NCBI GenBank assembly: GCA_934654835.1
Contig: CAKUGY010000010.1
Span: 25,289-89,288 of the forward strand
From: an uncultured Collinsella sp.
GTDB taxonomy: Bacteria > Actinomycetota > Coriobacteriia > Coriobacteriales > Coriobacteriaceae
Direction: 5' to 3'
DNA: 64,000 bases
In this document: piece after piece, positions 15,169-23,153 of the stretch
Position numbering within the stretch: the first letter of the stretch is position 1
How the letters are laid out: each line of letters opens with the position of its first letter
Made by a program: the position numbers and the translations under genes
Notes under the pieces: model-generated
The model's database searches: none
Seen by the model: the letters and a program-made list of their open reading frames with translations, nothing else
Told to the model about the DNA's origin: nothing

Positions 15169-15642
15169 ATGCCGCGTCGTGCAGCAGCTAATCGTCGTGA
15201 GGTTCAGCCTGACGCCGTTTACAACAACCGCCTGGTGACTCAGCTCATCAACAAGGTCCTTCTTGACGGCAAGAAGGCCACCGCTGAGCGCATCGTTTAC
15301 ACCGCTTTCGAGATCGTTGCCGAGAAGTCCGAGGGTGGCGACGCTCTCGCTACCTTCAAGAAGGCTATGGACAACGTCAAGCCCACGCTCGAGGTTAAGC
15401 CCAAGCGTGTCGGTGGCGCTACCTATCAGGTCCCGATGGAGGTCAACTCCCGTCGTTCCACCGCTCTGGGCATCCGCTGGATCGTCAACTTCTCCCGCGC
15501 TCGCAAGGAGAAGACCATGGCCGAGCGTCTCGCTAACGAGATCCTCGACGCTTCCAACGGCCTGGGCGCTTCCGTCAAGAAGCGTGAGGACGTCTTCAAG
15601 ATGGCCGAGGCCAACCGCGCGTTCTCTCACTATCGTTGGTAA
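15169..15642 (+). CDS. rpsG: 30S ribosomal protein S7
   Basis: S7 initiates assembly of the 30S head and contacts tRNA in the E site. The 157-residue product shows the family start MPRRAAANRREVQPDAVYNN and the conserved stretch GGATYQVPMEVNSRRSTALG. It lies 73 bp after rpsL, with AAGGAG before the start, and 19 bp before fusA, in one operon. Confidence 0.97.
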   Translation: MPRRAAANRREVQPDAVYNNRLVTQLINKVLLDGKKATAERIVYTAFEIVAEKSEGGDALATFKKAMDNVKPTLEVKPKRVGGATYQVPMEVNSRRSTALGIRWIVNFSRARKEKTMAERLANEILDASNGLGASVKKREDVFKMAEANRAFSHYRW

Positions 15643-15661
15643 GTTAAGGTAAGGAACTAAC

Positions 15662-17761
15662 ATGGCTAAGCCTAAGTACAAGCTTTCCGATACCCGTAAC
15701 ATCGGCATCATGGCCCACATCGATGCTGGTAAGACCACCACGACCGAGCGTATTCTTTACTACACCGGTAAGACCCACAAGATCGGTGAGGTCCATGAGG
15801 GCGCTGCCACCATGGACTGGATGGTTCAGGAGCAGGAGCGCGGCGTAACCATTACCTCCGCTGCTACCACCTGCTTCTGGAACAAGGACGGTAAGGACTA
15901 CCGCATCCAGATCATCGACACCCCGGGCCACGTTGACTTCACCGCCGAGGTCGAGCGCTGCCTGCGCGTCCTCGATGGCGCTGTCGCCGTCTTCGACGCC
16001 GTTGCCGGCGTTCAGCCCCAGTCTGAGACCGTTTGGCGTCAGGCTTCCACCTTCAACGTCCCCCGCATCGCCTTCATCAACAAGTATGACCGCGTGGGCG
16101 CTGACTTCTTCAACGCTATCGAGACCATGAAGGATCGTCTCGACGCTAACGCCGTGGCCGCTCAGGTCCCGATGGGCGCCGAGGATAACTTCTGGGGCGT
16201 CATCGACCTCGTTACCATGACCGCATGGGACTTCAAGGCCGATGAGAAGGGCATGACCTACCCTGAGCCGATGGACGAGATCCCGGCTGAGTTCGCCGAC
16301 ATCGTTGCCACCAAGCGCGAGGAGCTCCTTGACGCTGCTGCCAGCTTTGACGACGAGCTCATGGAGAAGATCCTCATGGAGGAGGACTTCACCGTCGAGG
16401 AGCTCAAGGCTGCCCTGCGCAAGGGCGTTCTGGCCAACGAGCTCAACCTCGTCTTCGTGGGCTCCGCCTACAAGAACAAGGGCGTCCAGGAGCTGCTCGA
16501 CGCTGTCGTCGACTACCTGCCCAGCCCGATTGACGTCGAGGCCGTCACCGGTACCGATCCGGACACCGGCGAGGAGATCGAGCGTCATCCTTCCTTCGAC
16601 GAGCCCTTCTCCGGCCTGGTCTTCAAGATCATGACCGACCCGTTCGTCGGTAAGCTCACCTACGTCCGCGTTTACTCCGGCCGTGCCGAGTCCGGCTCCT
16701 ACGTTGTCAACGCTTCCAACGGTCAGCGCGAGCGCCTCGGCCGCATCCTCGAGATGAACGCCGCCGAGCGTATCGACCGTGACGACGCTGCCGCCGGCGA
16801 CATCGTCGCTTGCGTCGGCTTCAAGAACTCCACCACCGGTGACACCCTGTGCGCCGAGGGCAAGGAGATCGTCCTCGAGAAGATCGAGTTCGCTAAGCCC
16901 GTTATTGACGTTGCCATTGAGCCCAAGACCAAGGCCGAGCAGGACAAGATGTCCCTGGCTCTGACCAAGCTCGCCGAGGAGGACCCGACCTTCCAGGTGT
17001 CCACCAACCACGAGACCGGCCAGACCATCATCGCCGGCATGGGCGAGCTGCACCTCGAGATCATCGTTGACCGTCTGCTCCGCGAGTTCAAGGTTGACGC
17101 TAACGTCGGTAAGCCCCAGGTTGCCTACCGCGAGACCGCTGGTCACGACGTCGAGAAGGCTGAGGGCAAGTTCGTCCGTCAGTCCGGCGGTCGCGGTCAG
17201 TACGGCCACGCCGTCATCAAGCTCGAGAAGATGGAGGAGGGCTTCGGCTACGAGTTCGTCAACGCTATCGTCGGCGGCGTCGTGCCCAAGGAGTACATCC
17301 CGTCCATCGACAAGGGCATCCAGGAGGCCCTGAACACCGGTGTTATCGCCGGCTTCCCGGTCCTCGACGTTAAGGTCACCCTGTTCGACGGTTCTTACCA
17401 CGAGGTCGACTCCTCCGAGGCCGCCTTCAAGATCGCCGGTTCCATGGCTATCAAGGACGCTCTCAAGAAGTCCGACCCGCAGCTGCTCGAGCCGATCATG
17501 GCTGTCGAGGTCGAGACCCCCGAGCAGTACATGGGCGACGTTATGGGCAACCTCTCCGGTCGCCGCGGCAAGATCGAGGGCATGGAGGATCGCAAGAACA
17601 GCAAGCTCATCCGTGCCAAGGTGCCGCTGGGCGAGATGTTCGGTTACGCTACCGACCTTCGCTCCCAGACCCAGGGCCGTGCATCCTACACGATGCAGTT
17701 CGACTCTTATGAGCCCGCGCCCAAGTCCATCGTGGACGAGGTCATGAGCAAGAACGCCTAA
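15662..17761 (+). CDS. fusA: Translation elongation factor G
   Basis: The GTPase that drives translocation on the ribosome and, with ribosome recycling factor, splits ribosomes. The 699-residue length is standard. The P-loop AHIDAGKTTTTERIL is near residue 20, DTPGHVDF near 85, and INKYDR near 140. The stretch GRGQYGHAVIKLE near 515 marks domain IV. Between rpsG (19 bp) and rpsJ (60 bp). Tuf, which normally follows fusA, is absent from this operon. Confidence 0.98.
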   Translation: MAKPKYKLSDTRNIGIMAHIDAGKTTTTERILYYTGKTHKIGEVHEGAATMDWMVQEQERGVTITSAATTCFWNKDGKDYRIQIIDTPGHVDFTAEVERCLRVLDGAVAVFDAVAGVQPQSETVWRQASTFNVPRIAFINKYDRVGADFFNAIETMKDRLDANAVAAQVPMGAEDNFWGVIDLVTMTAWDFKADEKGMTYPEPMDEIPAEFADIVATKREELLDAAASFDDELMEKILMEEDFTVEELKAALRKGVLANELNLVFVGSAYKNKGVQELLDAVVDYLPSPIDVEAVTGTDPDTGEEIERHPSFDEPFSGLVFKIMTDPFVGKLTYVRVYSGRAESGSYVVNASNGQRERLGRILEMNAAERIDRDDAAAGDIVACVGFKNSTTGDTLCAEGKEIVLEKIEFAKPVIDVAIEPKTKAEQDKMSLALTKLAEEDPTFQVSTNHETGQTIIAGMGELHLEIIVDRLLREFKVDANVGKPQVAYRETAGHDVEKAEGKFVRQSGGRGQYGHAVIKLEKMEEGFGYEFVNAIVGGVVPKEYIPSIDKGIQEALNTGVIAGFPVLDVKVTLFDGSYHEVDSSEAAFKIAGSMAIKDALKKSDPQLLEPIMAVEVETPEQYMGDVMGNLSGRRGKIEGMEDRKNSKLIRAKVPLGEMFGYATDLRSQTQGRASYTMQFDSYEPAPKSIVDEVMSKNA

Positions 17762-17821
17762 GTTCGAGCTCCCTGTTACGTAATCCGCGAGAACATCTCT
17801 CGCACTCTTTGGAGGTTTAAG

Positions 17822-18130
17822 TTGGCTACCCAGAAGATCCGCATTCGCCTCAAGGGCTATGATCACGAGGTCGTCGATCAGTCCGCGAAGCTCATCGTCG
17901 AGACCGCTCAGAAGACCGGCGCTCGCGTTTCCGGTCCTGTCCCCCTGCCCACCGAGCGCAACCTGTACACGGTTATCCGCTCGCCGCACGTGAACAAGGA
18001 CTCCCGTGAGCAGTTCGAGATGCGCACCCACAAGCGCCTCATCGACATCCTTGACCCCACCTCGGGCACCGTTGATTCGCTCATGCGTCTCGACCTCCCC
18101 GCTGGCGTCGACATCGACATCAAGCTCTAG
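17822..18130 (+). CDS. rpsJ: 30S ribosomal protein S10
   Basis: S10 (NusE) is a 30S head protein and also a transcription antitermination factor partnering NusB. The 102-residue product has the expected length and the family core (KIRIRLKGYDHEVVDQSAK, then SGPVPLPTE and SPHVNKDSREQFEMRTHKR). The start is TTG at 17822, close after GGAGG. It closes the str-type operon; a terminator follows, and the rest of the S10 operon lies 14 kb away at 32 kb. Confidence 0.97.
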   Translation: MATQKIRIRLKGYDHEVVDQSAKLIVETAQKTGARVSGPVPLPTERNLYTVIRSPHVNKDSREQFEMRTHKRLIDILDPTSGTVDSLMRLDLPAGVDIDIKL

Positions 18131-18155
18131 GCGATATCGCTCATAGCTTACAGAG

Positions 18156-18187
18156 CCCCGCTGCCATTACGGTAGCGGGGTTCTTTT
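18156..18187 (+). terminator. Terminator of rpsL-rpsG-fusA-rpsJ
   Basis: CCCCGCTGCC (18156-18165) pairs with GGTAGCGGGG (18171-18180) around ATTAC, followed by TTCTTTT. Confidence 0.9.
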
Positions 18188-18246
18188 GTTTTGAATGATG
18201 GGTTTGGACCGCCGGGTAAGGCTGCCGAGCGGGTGGCCGTGGCGCC

Positions 18247-19023
18247 CTATTCGCTCACGGGGCGCAGCGATGCCTCTTCGAAGTGGAAGGATCGCAAGCC
18301 GTCTTTCGTTTCGATACACGCGCGACCAAAGGTATCGACGGTTTTAAAGATGCCTTGCGCCAGCTCGTCTCCGGCAGGGGAGCGGGCGATAACGTGCTCC
18401 CCAATCCAATTGAGGTGGCCGACATATTCGTCGTGGACGGGCGCGAGCGGTCCGGCGTTTTCTTCCATGGCGTTGAGGCACCCTGCCCACGCGTCTACAG
18501 CGTTTACGACGGTGTGATAGACATCCTCGACTAGCGCATCGACGGCGGGAACGTTCTCGTTGAGATCCGAGAGACCGATTGCCGCCAGGCCGCCATCGGG
18601 CACCTCTTGGGGCGTGTAGTTTACGTTGACGCCAATGCCACAGACGGCGAAGGGCTTGCCCTCGTTGTCGCGCGCCGCCTCGACCAGAATGCCGCCGAGC
18701 TTGCGTCCTCGCGCGACTAGATCGTTGGGCCATTTGAGGCCAATCTCGTTAGCGAGACCTTGCTTTTCGAGCGCTTCGAGCACCGCTAGGCCGCTGACGG
18801 CAGCAAGACCAGAGTACTTTGCAGGATCAACGCATGGACGCAGGACAATCGAAAGCAATAGGTTGCCGGCGGTTGAATCCCACTTGTGGCCGCGTCGACC
18901 ACGCCCCGCTGTTTGGGCTCGGGCGGCAAGTCCTGTGCTGTGGGGTGCACCCTGTTTTCCTGCTTCGAGCAGGTCATCGTTGGTCGATCCGGTTACGTCG
19001 ACGATCGTTAATTGGGCATCCAT
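18247..19023 (-). CDS. birA: Biotin--[acetyl-CoA-carboxylase] ligase, short form
   Basis: Attaches biotin to the lysine of the biotin carboxyl carrier protein via biotinyl-AMP. The 258-residue product has the STNDDLL and AQTAGRGRRGHKWDS motifs and LKWPNDLVARGRKLGGILVE, all part of the active site. It lacks an N-terminal DNA-binding domain, so it is a class I ligase, not an E. coli-like repressor. ATG 19023 is chosen for its AGGAGG box about 11 bases upstream; the frame is open 60 bp further. It is divergent from the fatty-acid operon, which encodes its substrate accB. Confidence 0.92.
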   Translation of the reverse strand: MDAQLTIVDVTGSTNDDLLEAGKQGAPHSTGLAARAQTAGRGRRGHKWDSTAGNLLLSIVLRPCVDPAKYSGLAAVSGLAVLEALEKQGLANEIGLKWPNDLVARGRKLGGILVEAARDNEGKPFAVCGIGVNVNYTPQEVPDGGLAAIGLSDLNENVPAVDALVEDVYHTVVNAVDAWAGCLNAMEENAGPLAPVHDEYVGHLNWIGEHVIARSPAGDELAQGIFKTVDTFGRACIETKDGLRSFHFEEASLRPVSE

Positions 19024-19117
19024 AACGGCTGCTACCTCCTCAATGAATAAGTGAATAACGCACTGGTGTCGAAAGATAGACACAATGTGAAGCCTTTGTC
19101 ACATTTGGACAATTTAA

Positions 19118-19133
19118 TGTTAACACGTCAACA
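19118..19133. promoter_or_regulatory. Palindromic operator, copy 1, birA-fabH intergenic region
   Basis: TGTTAACACGTCAACA, an imperfect palindrome (half-sites TGTTNAC / GTNAACA). An almost identical copy lies 48 bp downstream. It sits between divergent birA and fabH and just upstream of the TATCCT -10 candidate at 19149-19154, so a bound repressor would block the fab promoter. The regulator is not encoded in the window. Confidence 0.6.
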
Positions 19134-19165
19134 AAGCGAAGAATGCGCTATCCTCTCTTGGTCGA

Positions 19166-19181
19166 TGTAAACACGTCAACA
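19166..19181. promoter_or_regulatory. Palindromic operator, copy 2, before fabH
   Basis: TGTAAACACGTCAACA, differing from copy 1 at one base. It lies about 12 bp after the presumed -10 box and just before the AAAGGAGG ribosome-binding site of fabH, so it is in the early transcribed region. Confidence 0.6.
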
Positions 19182-19199
19182 ACTCAAAGGAGGTTAGTG

Positions 19200-20159
19200 A
19201 TGGGTTTTACGATACTGGGAACGGGCTCGGCACTTCCCGAGCGTAGCGTTTCCAATGACGAGCTGTCCGAGTTCCTCGACACCTCGGACGAGTGGATCTT
19301 TACCCGCACGGGTATTAAGAGCCGCCATGTCTGCACCAACGAGTCGCTCGACGACCTTGCCGTTGCAGCGAGCGAGCGAGCGCTCCAGACGTCCGGAATC
19401 GATGCGAGCCAGCTGGATCTTATCGTCTGCTCGACGACGACGGGCGATCATCTCGTTCCCGCCGAAGCGTGCGCCGTTGCCGAGCGCCTGGGCGCCGCAT
19501 GTCCTGCCTTCGACGTCTCGGCGGCCTGTGCCGGCTTTGTATTTGCGCTCGATGTCGCCGAGGGCTATATCGCCCGCGGTCGCGCCAGGCACGTACTTGT
19601 CGTTGCCGCCGAGCAGATGACGCGTGCGCTCGACTGGACCGACCGCGCGACGTGCGTGCTCTTTGGTGATGGCGCGGGCGCTGCGGTCATAGAGGCTGGG
19701 GGAGAGAATCCCCTTGCCGTTGAGCTTTCGACCGCACCCGATGTCGAGACGCTGTGTGTTCCGGGGCTAGCCGGCACCTCGCCGTTCAAGGCTTCCGCGG
19801 ACCGCGAGAGCGTGCTTTCCATGAATGGCCGTCGTGTGTTCAAGTTTGGCGTCAATGCGATCTGCGACACGGTCAACAAGCTCGCGAGCGACGCAAGTAT
19901 CGCGGTTGAGGACATCGACCATTTTGTATTCCATCAGGCCAACGAACGAATTTTGAGCCAGGCGGTCAAGCGCTTAGGTGTGCCGGACGACCGTGTGGTC
20001 CGAACGTTGCGTGAAACCGGCAACATCTCGAGCGCCTGCATTCCGCTTGCACTCGACCGACTGGCAAATACCGGCGCGCTTCACGCGGGCGACATCATCG
20101 CCTTGGTTGGATTTGGCGCAGGCTTGGATGCAGGTGGCTATCTACTTCGCTGGAAGTAG
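19200..20159 (+). CDS. fabH: 3-oxoacyl-ACP synthase III
   Basis: Starts fatty-acid chains by condensing an acyl-CoA primer with malonyl-ACP. The catalytic cysteine is about C110 in DVSAACAGF, the histidine lies in HFVFHQANERI and the asparagine in RETGNISSACIP. The 319-residue length is normal. ATG 19200 is chosen because AAAGGAGG lies six bases upstream and the protein then begins MGFTILGTGSALPE; the frame is open 57 bp further upstream through the operator. First gene of the operon. Confidence 0.95.
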   Translation: MGFTILGTGSALPERSVSNDELSEFLDTSDEWIFTRTGIKSRHVCTNESLDDLAVAASERALQTSGIDASQLDLIVCSTTTGDHLVPAEACAVAERLGAACPAFDVSAACAGFVFALDVAEGYIARGRARHVLVVAAEQMTRALDWTDRATCVLFGDGAGAAVIEAGGENPLAVELSTAPDVETLCVPGLAGTSPFKASADRESVLSMNGRRVFKFGVNAICDTVNKLASDASIAVEDIDHFVFHQANERILSQAVKRLGVPDDRVVRTLRETGNISSACIPLALDRLANTGALHAGDIIALVGFGAGLDAGGYLLRWK

Positions 20160-20212
20160 TTGCACATAGGAAATAAAAACGCCCTAGTGGCAAACAACAA
20201 AGGAGAAACACC

Positions 20213-20449
20213 ATGGCAGACCAGAAGACCTTCGAGCGCGTTTGCGACGTCATCCGCGAGACCGCCGGCCTTGACGATGTCGAGATGAAGCCCGAGTCTA
20301 CGCTCGAGGAGATTGGCCTCGACAGCCTGGGTACCGTCGAGATCCTCGTTGCCGTCGAGGACGAGTTTGGCATTCAGCTCGATACCGAGGAGAACCCCAA
20401 GACGGTCGGCGAGTTCGTCGATACGGTCGAGGCGGCATTGGAGAAGTAG
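20213..20449 (+). CDS. acpP: Acyl carrier protein
   Basis: Carries growing acyl chains on a phosphopantetheine arm. The 78-residue, acidic product has the attachment serine in EIGLDSLGTVEI at about residue 37. AAAGGAG precedes the start. Only two bases separate it from fabK, as expected for a core fatty-acid synthesis operon. Confidence 0.96.
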   Translation: MADQKTFERVCDVIRETAGLDDVEMKPESTLEEIGLDSLGTVEILVAVEDEFGIQLDTEENPKTVGEFVDTVEAALEK

Positions 20450-20451
20450 TA

Positions 20452-21396
20452 ATGCTCAAGACTCCTCTCTGCGACCTGCTTGGCATCGAGAAGCCCGTGT
20501 TCCAGGGCGGCATGGCCTGGATTGCCGATGCCTCGCTGGCATCTGCCGTGTCCGAGGCAGGCGGCTTAGGGATTATCGCGGCCATGAATGCCGATGCCAA
20601 CTGGCTGCGCGATCAGATTCACGAGCTGCGCGCCAAGACGGATAAGCCCTTTGGCGTCAACGTTATGCTCATGAGCCCGTTTGTTGACGAGGTCGCACAA
20701 GTGGTGATTGATGAGCGGGTGCCCGTTGTGGTGACCGGCGCCGGCAATCCCACCAAGTACATGAAGGCGTGGAACGAGGCGGGCATCAAGGTCATCCCGG
20801 TCGTTGCCTCGGTGGCGCTGGCGCGTCTCGTGGCGCGTCGTGGAGCCACCGCCGTGGTTGCCGAGGGTACCGAATCAGGCGGTCATATTGGCGAGACCTC
20901 GACGATGGCGCTCGTTCCGCAGGTGGTCGATGCGGTCGATATCCCCGTTGTGGCGGCAGGCGGCATCGCCGATGGTCGCGGCGTGGCAGCCTCCTTTATG
21001 CTGGGCGCCGCCGGCGTCCAGGTGGGCACGCGCTTTTTGGTTGCAAACGAGTGCACCGTATCCGAGCAGTACAAAGAGCTGGTGCTCAAGGCGGGCGACA
21101 CGTCGACGCGTGCGACCGGTCGCTCGACGGGACATCCGGTTCGTGCCCTCAAGAGCCCCTTCACCAACGCCTATGCCAAGAACGAGGCGGCAGGCGCAAG
21201 CCCCGAGGAGCTCGGTGCCATGGGTACGGGTGCGCTTCGTAAGGCCGCCAAGGACGGCAATTACGAAGAAGGTTCGTACTTGTGCGGACAGATTGCCGGT
21301 ATGGTCAACGAGCGCCAAAGCGCGCGCGAGATTGTTGACGATCTGGTCGATGGCGCTGAGCGCGTCTTGAAGGGTGCGTCCGCATGGGTAGCGTAG
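20452..21396 (+). CDS. fabK: FMN-dependent enoyl-ACP reductase II
   Basis: Reduces the trans-2-enoyl-ACP double bond in the last step of each elongation cycle. The 314-residue TIM-barrel product begins LKTPLCDLLGIEKPVFQGGM and contains AEGTESGGHIGE and VVAAGGIADGRGVAA, the FMN-phosphate-binding motifs of the nitronate monooxygenase/FabK family. The operon context makes FabK far more likely than nitronate monooxygenase. No FabI-type enzyme is in the cluster, so triclosan insensitivity would be expected. It overlaps fabD by 13 bp. Confidence 0.93.
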   Translation: MLKTPLCDLLGIEKPVFQGGMAWIADASLASAVSEAGGLGIIAAMNADANWLRDQIHELRAKTDKPFGVNVMLMSPFVDEVAQVVIDERVPVVVTGAGNPTKYMKAWNEAGIKVIPVVASVALARLVARRGATAVVAEGTESGGHIGETSTMALVPQVVDAVDIPVVAAGGIADGRGVAASFMLGAAGVQVGTRFLVANECTVSEQYKELVLKAGDTSTRATGRSTGHPVRALKSPFTNAYAKNEAAGASPEELGAMGTGALRKAAKDGNYEEGSYLCGQIAGMVNERQSAREIVDDLVDGAERVLKGASAWVA

Positions 21397-22310
21397 CGTT
21401 TCTGTTTGCCGGCCAGGGTGCCCAGCATCCGGCGATGGGCGTCGACCTGATCGAGGCATCGCCGGCGGCTGCCGAGGTGTTCGCGATCGCCGATGAGGTA
21501 CGCCCGGGGACCAGTGAACAGTGCCGGAGTGCCTCGAAGGAGGAGCTCTCGCGGACCGAGAACACGCAGCCTTGCGTGTTCGTGCACGACCTGGCCGTCG
21601 CCGCCGCCCTGCGCGAGCGCGGCGTGGTGCCTGCCGCCTGTGCGGGATTCTCGCTGGGCGAGGTCGCGGCACTCACCTTTGCGGGGGCATTCGATACGCG
21701 AGCGGGTTTTGAGCTCGTGTGCGAGCGTGCAGCATTGATGGCCGCGGCGGCCGAGCGTCACCCCGGCGGCATGCGCGCCGTCATCAAGCTCGATGCGGCG
21801 CAGGTCGAGGGCCTGGCAAAACAGGCAGGCGAGGACTGCTGGCCGGTCAACTACAACAGCCCCCAGCAGACGGTTGTGGCTGGAGCGCCCGATGCGTTGC
21901 AGGCCCTCGACGTCCTGGTAAAAGAGGCTGGCGGTCGCGCCATGAAGGTCGCGGTGTCGGGTGCATTCCATAGCCCCTATATGGCCGAGGCGACCTGTGG
22001 CCTTGCTGCATATATCGAGGCCGGTCACGCGCCGTCCCCGTTGCTCATTCCTGTTATGGCAAACATGACGGCAGCGCCCTATCCGGCCGACCCGCAGGCG
22101 GCATCGGAGGTGCTGGCCAACCAGGTGAGTCATGCCGTGCGCTGGGTCGACACGCTGCATGCCCTGCAGGATCAGGGCATCGACACGTTTATTGAGGTTG
22201 GCCCCGGCAAAACGCTGTCCGGCCTGGTCAAGCGTACGCTGAGCGACGTTCGCGCGTATTCGTGCGAAACGGCCGAGCAAGTCGCAGCTATTGCCGACGA
22301 GCTCGCATAG
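21384..22310 (+). CDS. fabD: Malonyl-CoA--ACP transacylase
   Basis: Transfers malonyl groups from CoA to ACP. The 308-residue protein begins with the family signature (FLFAGQGAQHPAMG). The nucleophile S90 sits in GFSLGE; the usual motif is GHSLGE, so the residue before the serine is Phe instead of His. The catalytic histidine is in VSGAFHSPYM. The terminal VGPGKTLSGLVKRT is typical. It overlaps fabK by 13 bp, indicating coupled translation. Confidence 0.93.
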   Translation: MGSVAFLFAGQGAQHPAMGVDLIEASPAAAEVFAIADEVRPGTSEQCRSASKEELSRTENTQPCVFVHDLAVAAALRERGVVPAACAGFSLGEVAALTFAGAFDTRAGFELVCERAALMAAAAERHPGGMRAVIKLDAAQVEGLAKQAGEDCWPVNYNSPQQTVVAGAPDALQALDVLVKEAGGRAMKVAVSGAFHSPYMAEATCGLAAYIEAGHAPSPLLIPVMANMTAAPYPADPQAASEVLANQVSHAVRWVDTLHALQDQGIDTFIEVGPGKTLSGLVKRTLSDVRAYSCETAEQVAAIADELA

Positions 22311-22340
22311 TCCGCAGAGCTGTAACCCGAAAGGAATGAC

Positions 22341-23114
22341 ATGGGCAACTTGAACAACGGCGCGCTCGAGCGCAACGACTCGCGTCGCGTGGCGCTGGTC
22401 ACGGGCGGCTCGCGTGGTATCGGCCGCTCTTGTGCGGTTGGCCTGGCGGAGGATGGCTACGATATCGCCGTCGTCTATGCCGGCAGCGTCGATGCGGCGC
22501 GCGAGACATGCGAAGCCTGTGAGGCGGCTGGCGTCACGGCGCGCGCATATCAATGTGACGTGGCCGACCCCGATGCCGTCAACGCGTGCGTGGAGACGGT
22601 CCTCAACGACTTTGGCTCAATCTGGGCGCTCGTCAACAACGCCGGCATCACCCGCGATGGCTTGCTCATGCGTATGGGCGATGACGCCTTCGACCGCGTG
22701 CTCGACGTCAATCTGAAGGGCACGTTCAACACGACGCGCGCGCTCACCAAAACCTTTATGCGCCAGCGCGGCGGTTGCGTCGTCAACATGAGTTCGGTCG
22801 TGGGCCTGATGGGCAACGCCGGGCAGGCCAACTACGCTGCTTCTAAGGCGGGCGTGATAGGGCTTACCAAGGCGGTGGCGCGCGAGCTTGCGCCTCGCGG
22901 CGTGAGGGTTAATGCGGTCGCCCCCGGGTTTGTCGAGACCGATATGACGGCAAAGCTCTCGGAGAAGGTGCGCGCGGCAACCGAGGAGCAGATTCCCCTT
23001 AAGCGCATGGCGCGCCCCGAGGAAGTGGCTGGCGTGGTGCGCTTTTTGGCGAGTGATGCGGCTGCCTACATTACGGGTGAGGTCGTACGCGTCGACGGCG
23101 GAATGGCGATGTAG
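22341..23114 (+). CDS. fabG: 3-oxoacyl-ACP reductase
   Basis: An NADPH-dependent short-chain dehydrogenase reducing 3-oxoacyl-ACP. The cofactor loop TGGSRGIGRS is near residue 25, NNAGITRDGLLMRM near 100, and the catalytic S...YxxxK triad in NMSSVVGLMGNAGQANYAASK near 150-170. The C-terminus VVRVDGGMAM is typical. The length of 257 residues is slightly longer than average owing to about 15 extra N-terminal residues. GAAAGGA precedes the start. Confidence 0.95.
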   Translation: MGNLNNGALERNDSRRVALVTGGSRGIGRSCAVGLAEDGYDIAVVYAGSVDAARETCEACEAAGVTARAYQCDVADPDAVNACVETVLNDFGSIWALVNNAGITRDGLLMRMGDDAFDRVLDVNLKGTFNTTRALTKTFMRQRGGCVVNMSSVVGLMGNAGQANYAASKAGVIGLTKAVARELAPRGVRVNAVAPGFVETDMTAKLSEKVRAATEEQIPLKRMARPEEVAGVVRFLASDAAAYITGEVVRVDGGMAM

Positions 23115-23153
23115 AAACCAGGGCCGAAGAACGGCTTGGATGAGGAGACCATG

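Noticed and set aside
15644..18031. A 795-codon minus-strand frame opposite fusA and rpsJ
   Set aside because: Same cause: antisense of highly biased genes; low-complexity Leu/Gly/Asp/Val composition and no ribosome-binding site.
18247..19023. BirA as the repressor binding the twin operators
   Set aside because: The protein starts directly at the catalytic domain and lacks the N-terminal winged helix needed for DNA binding.
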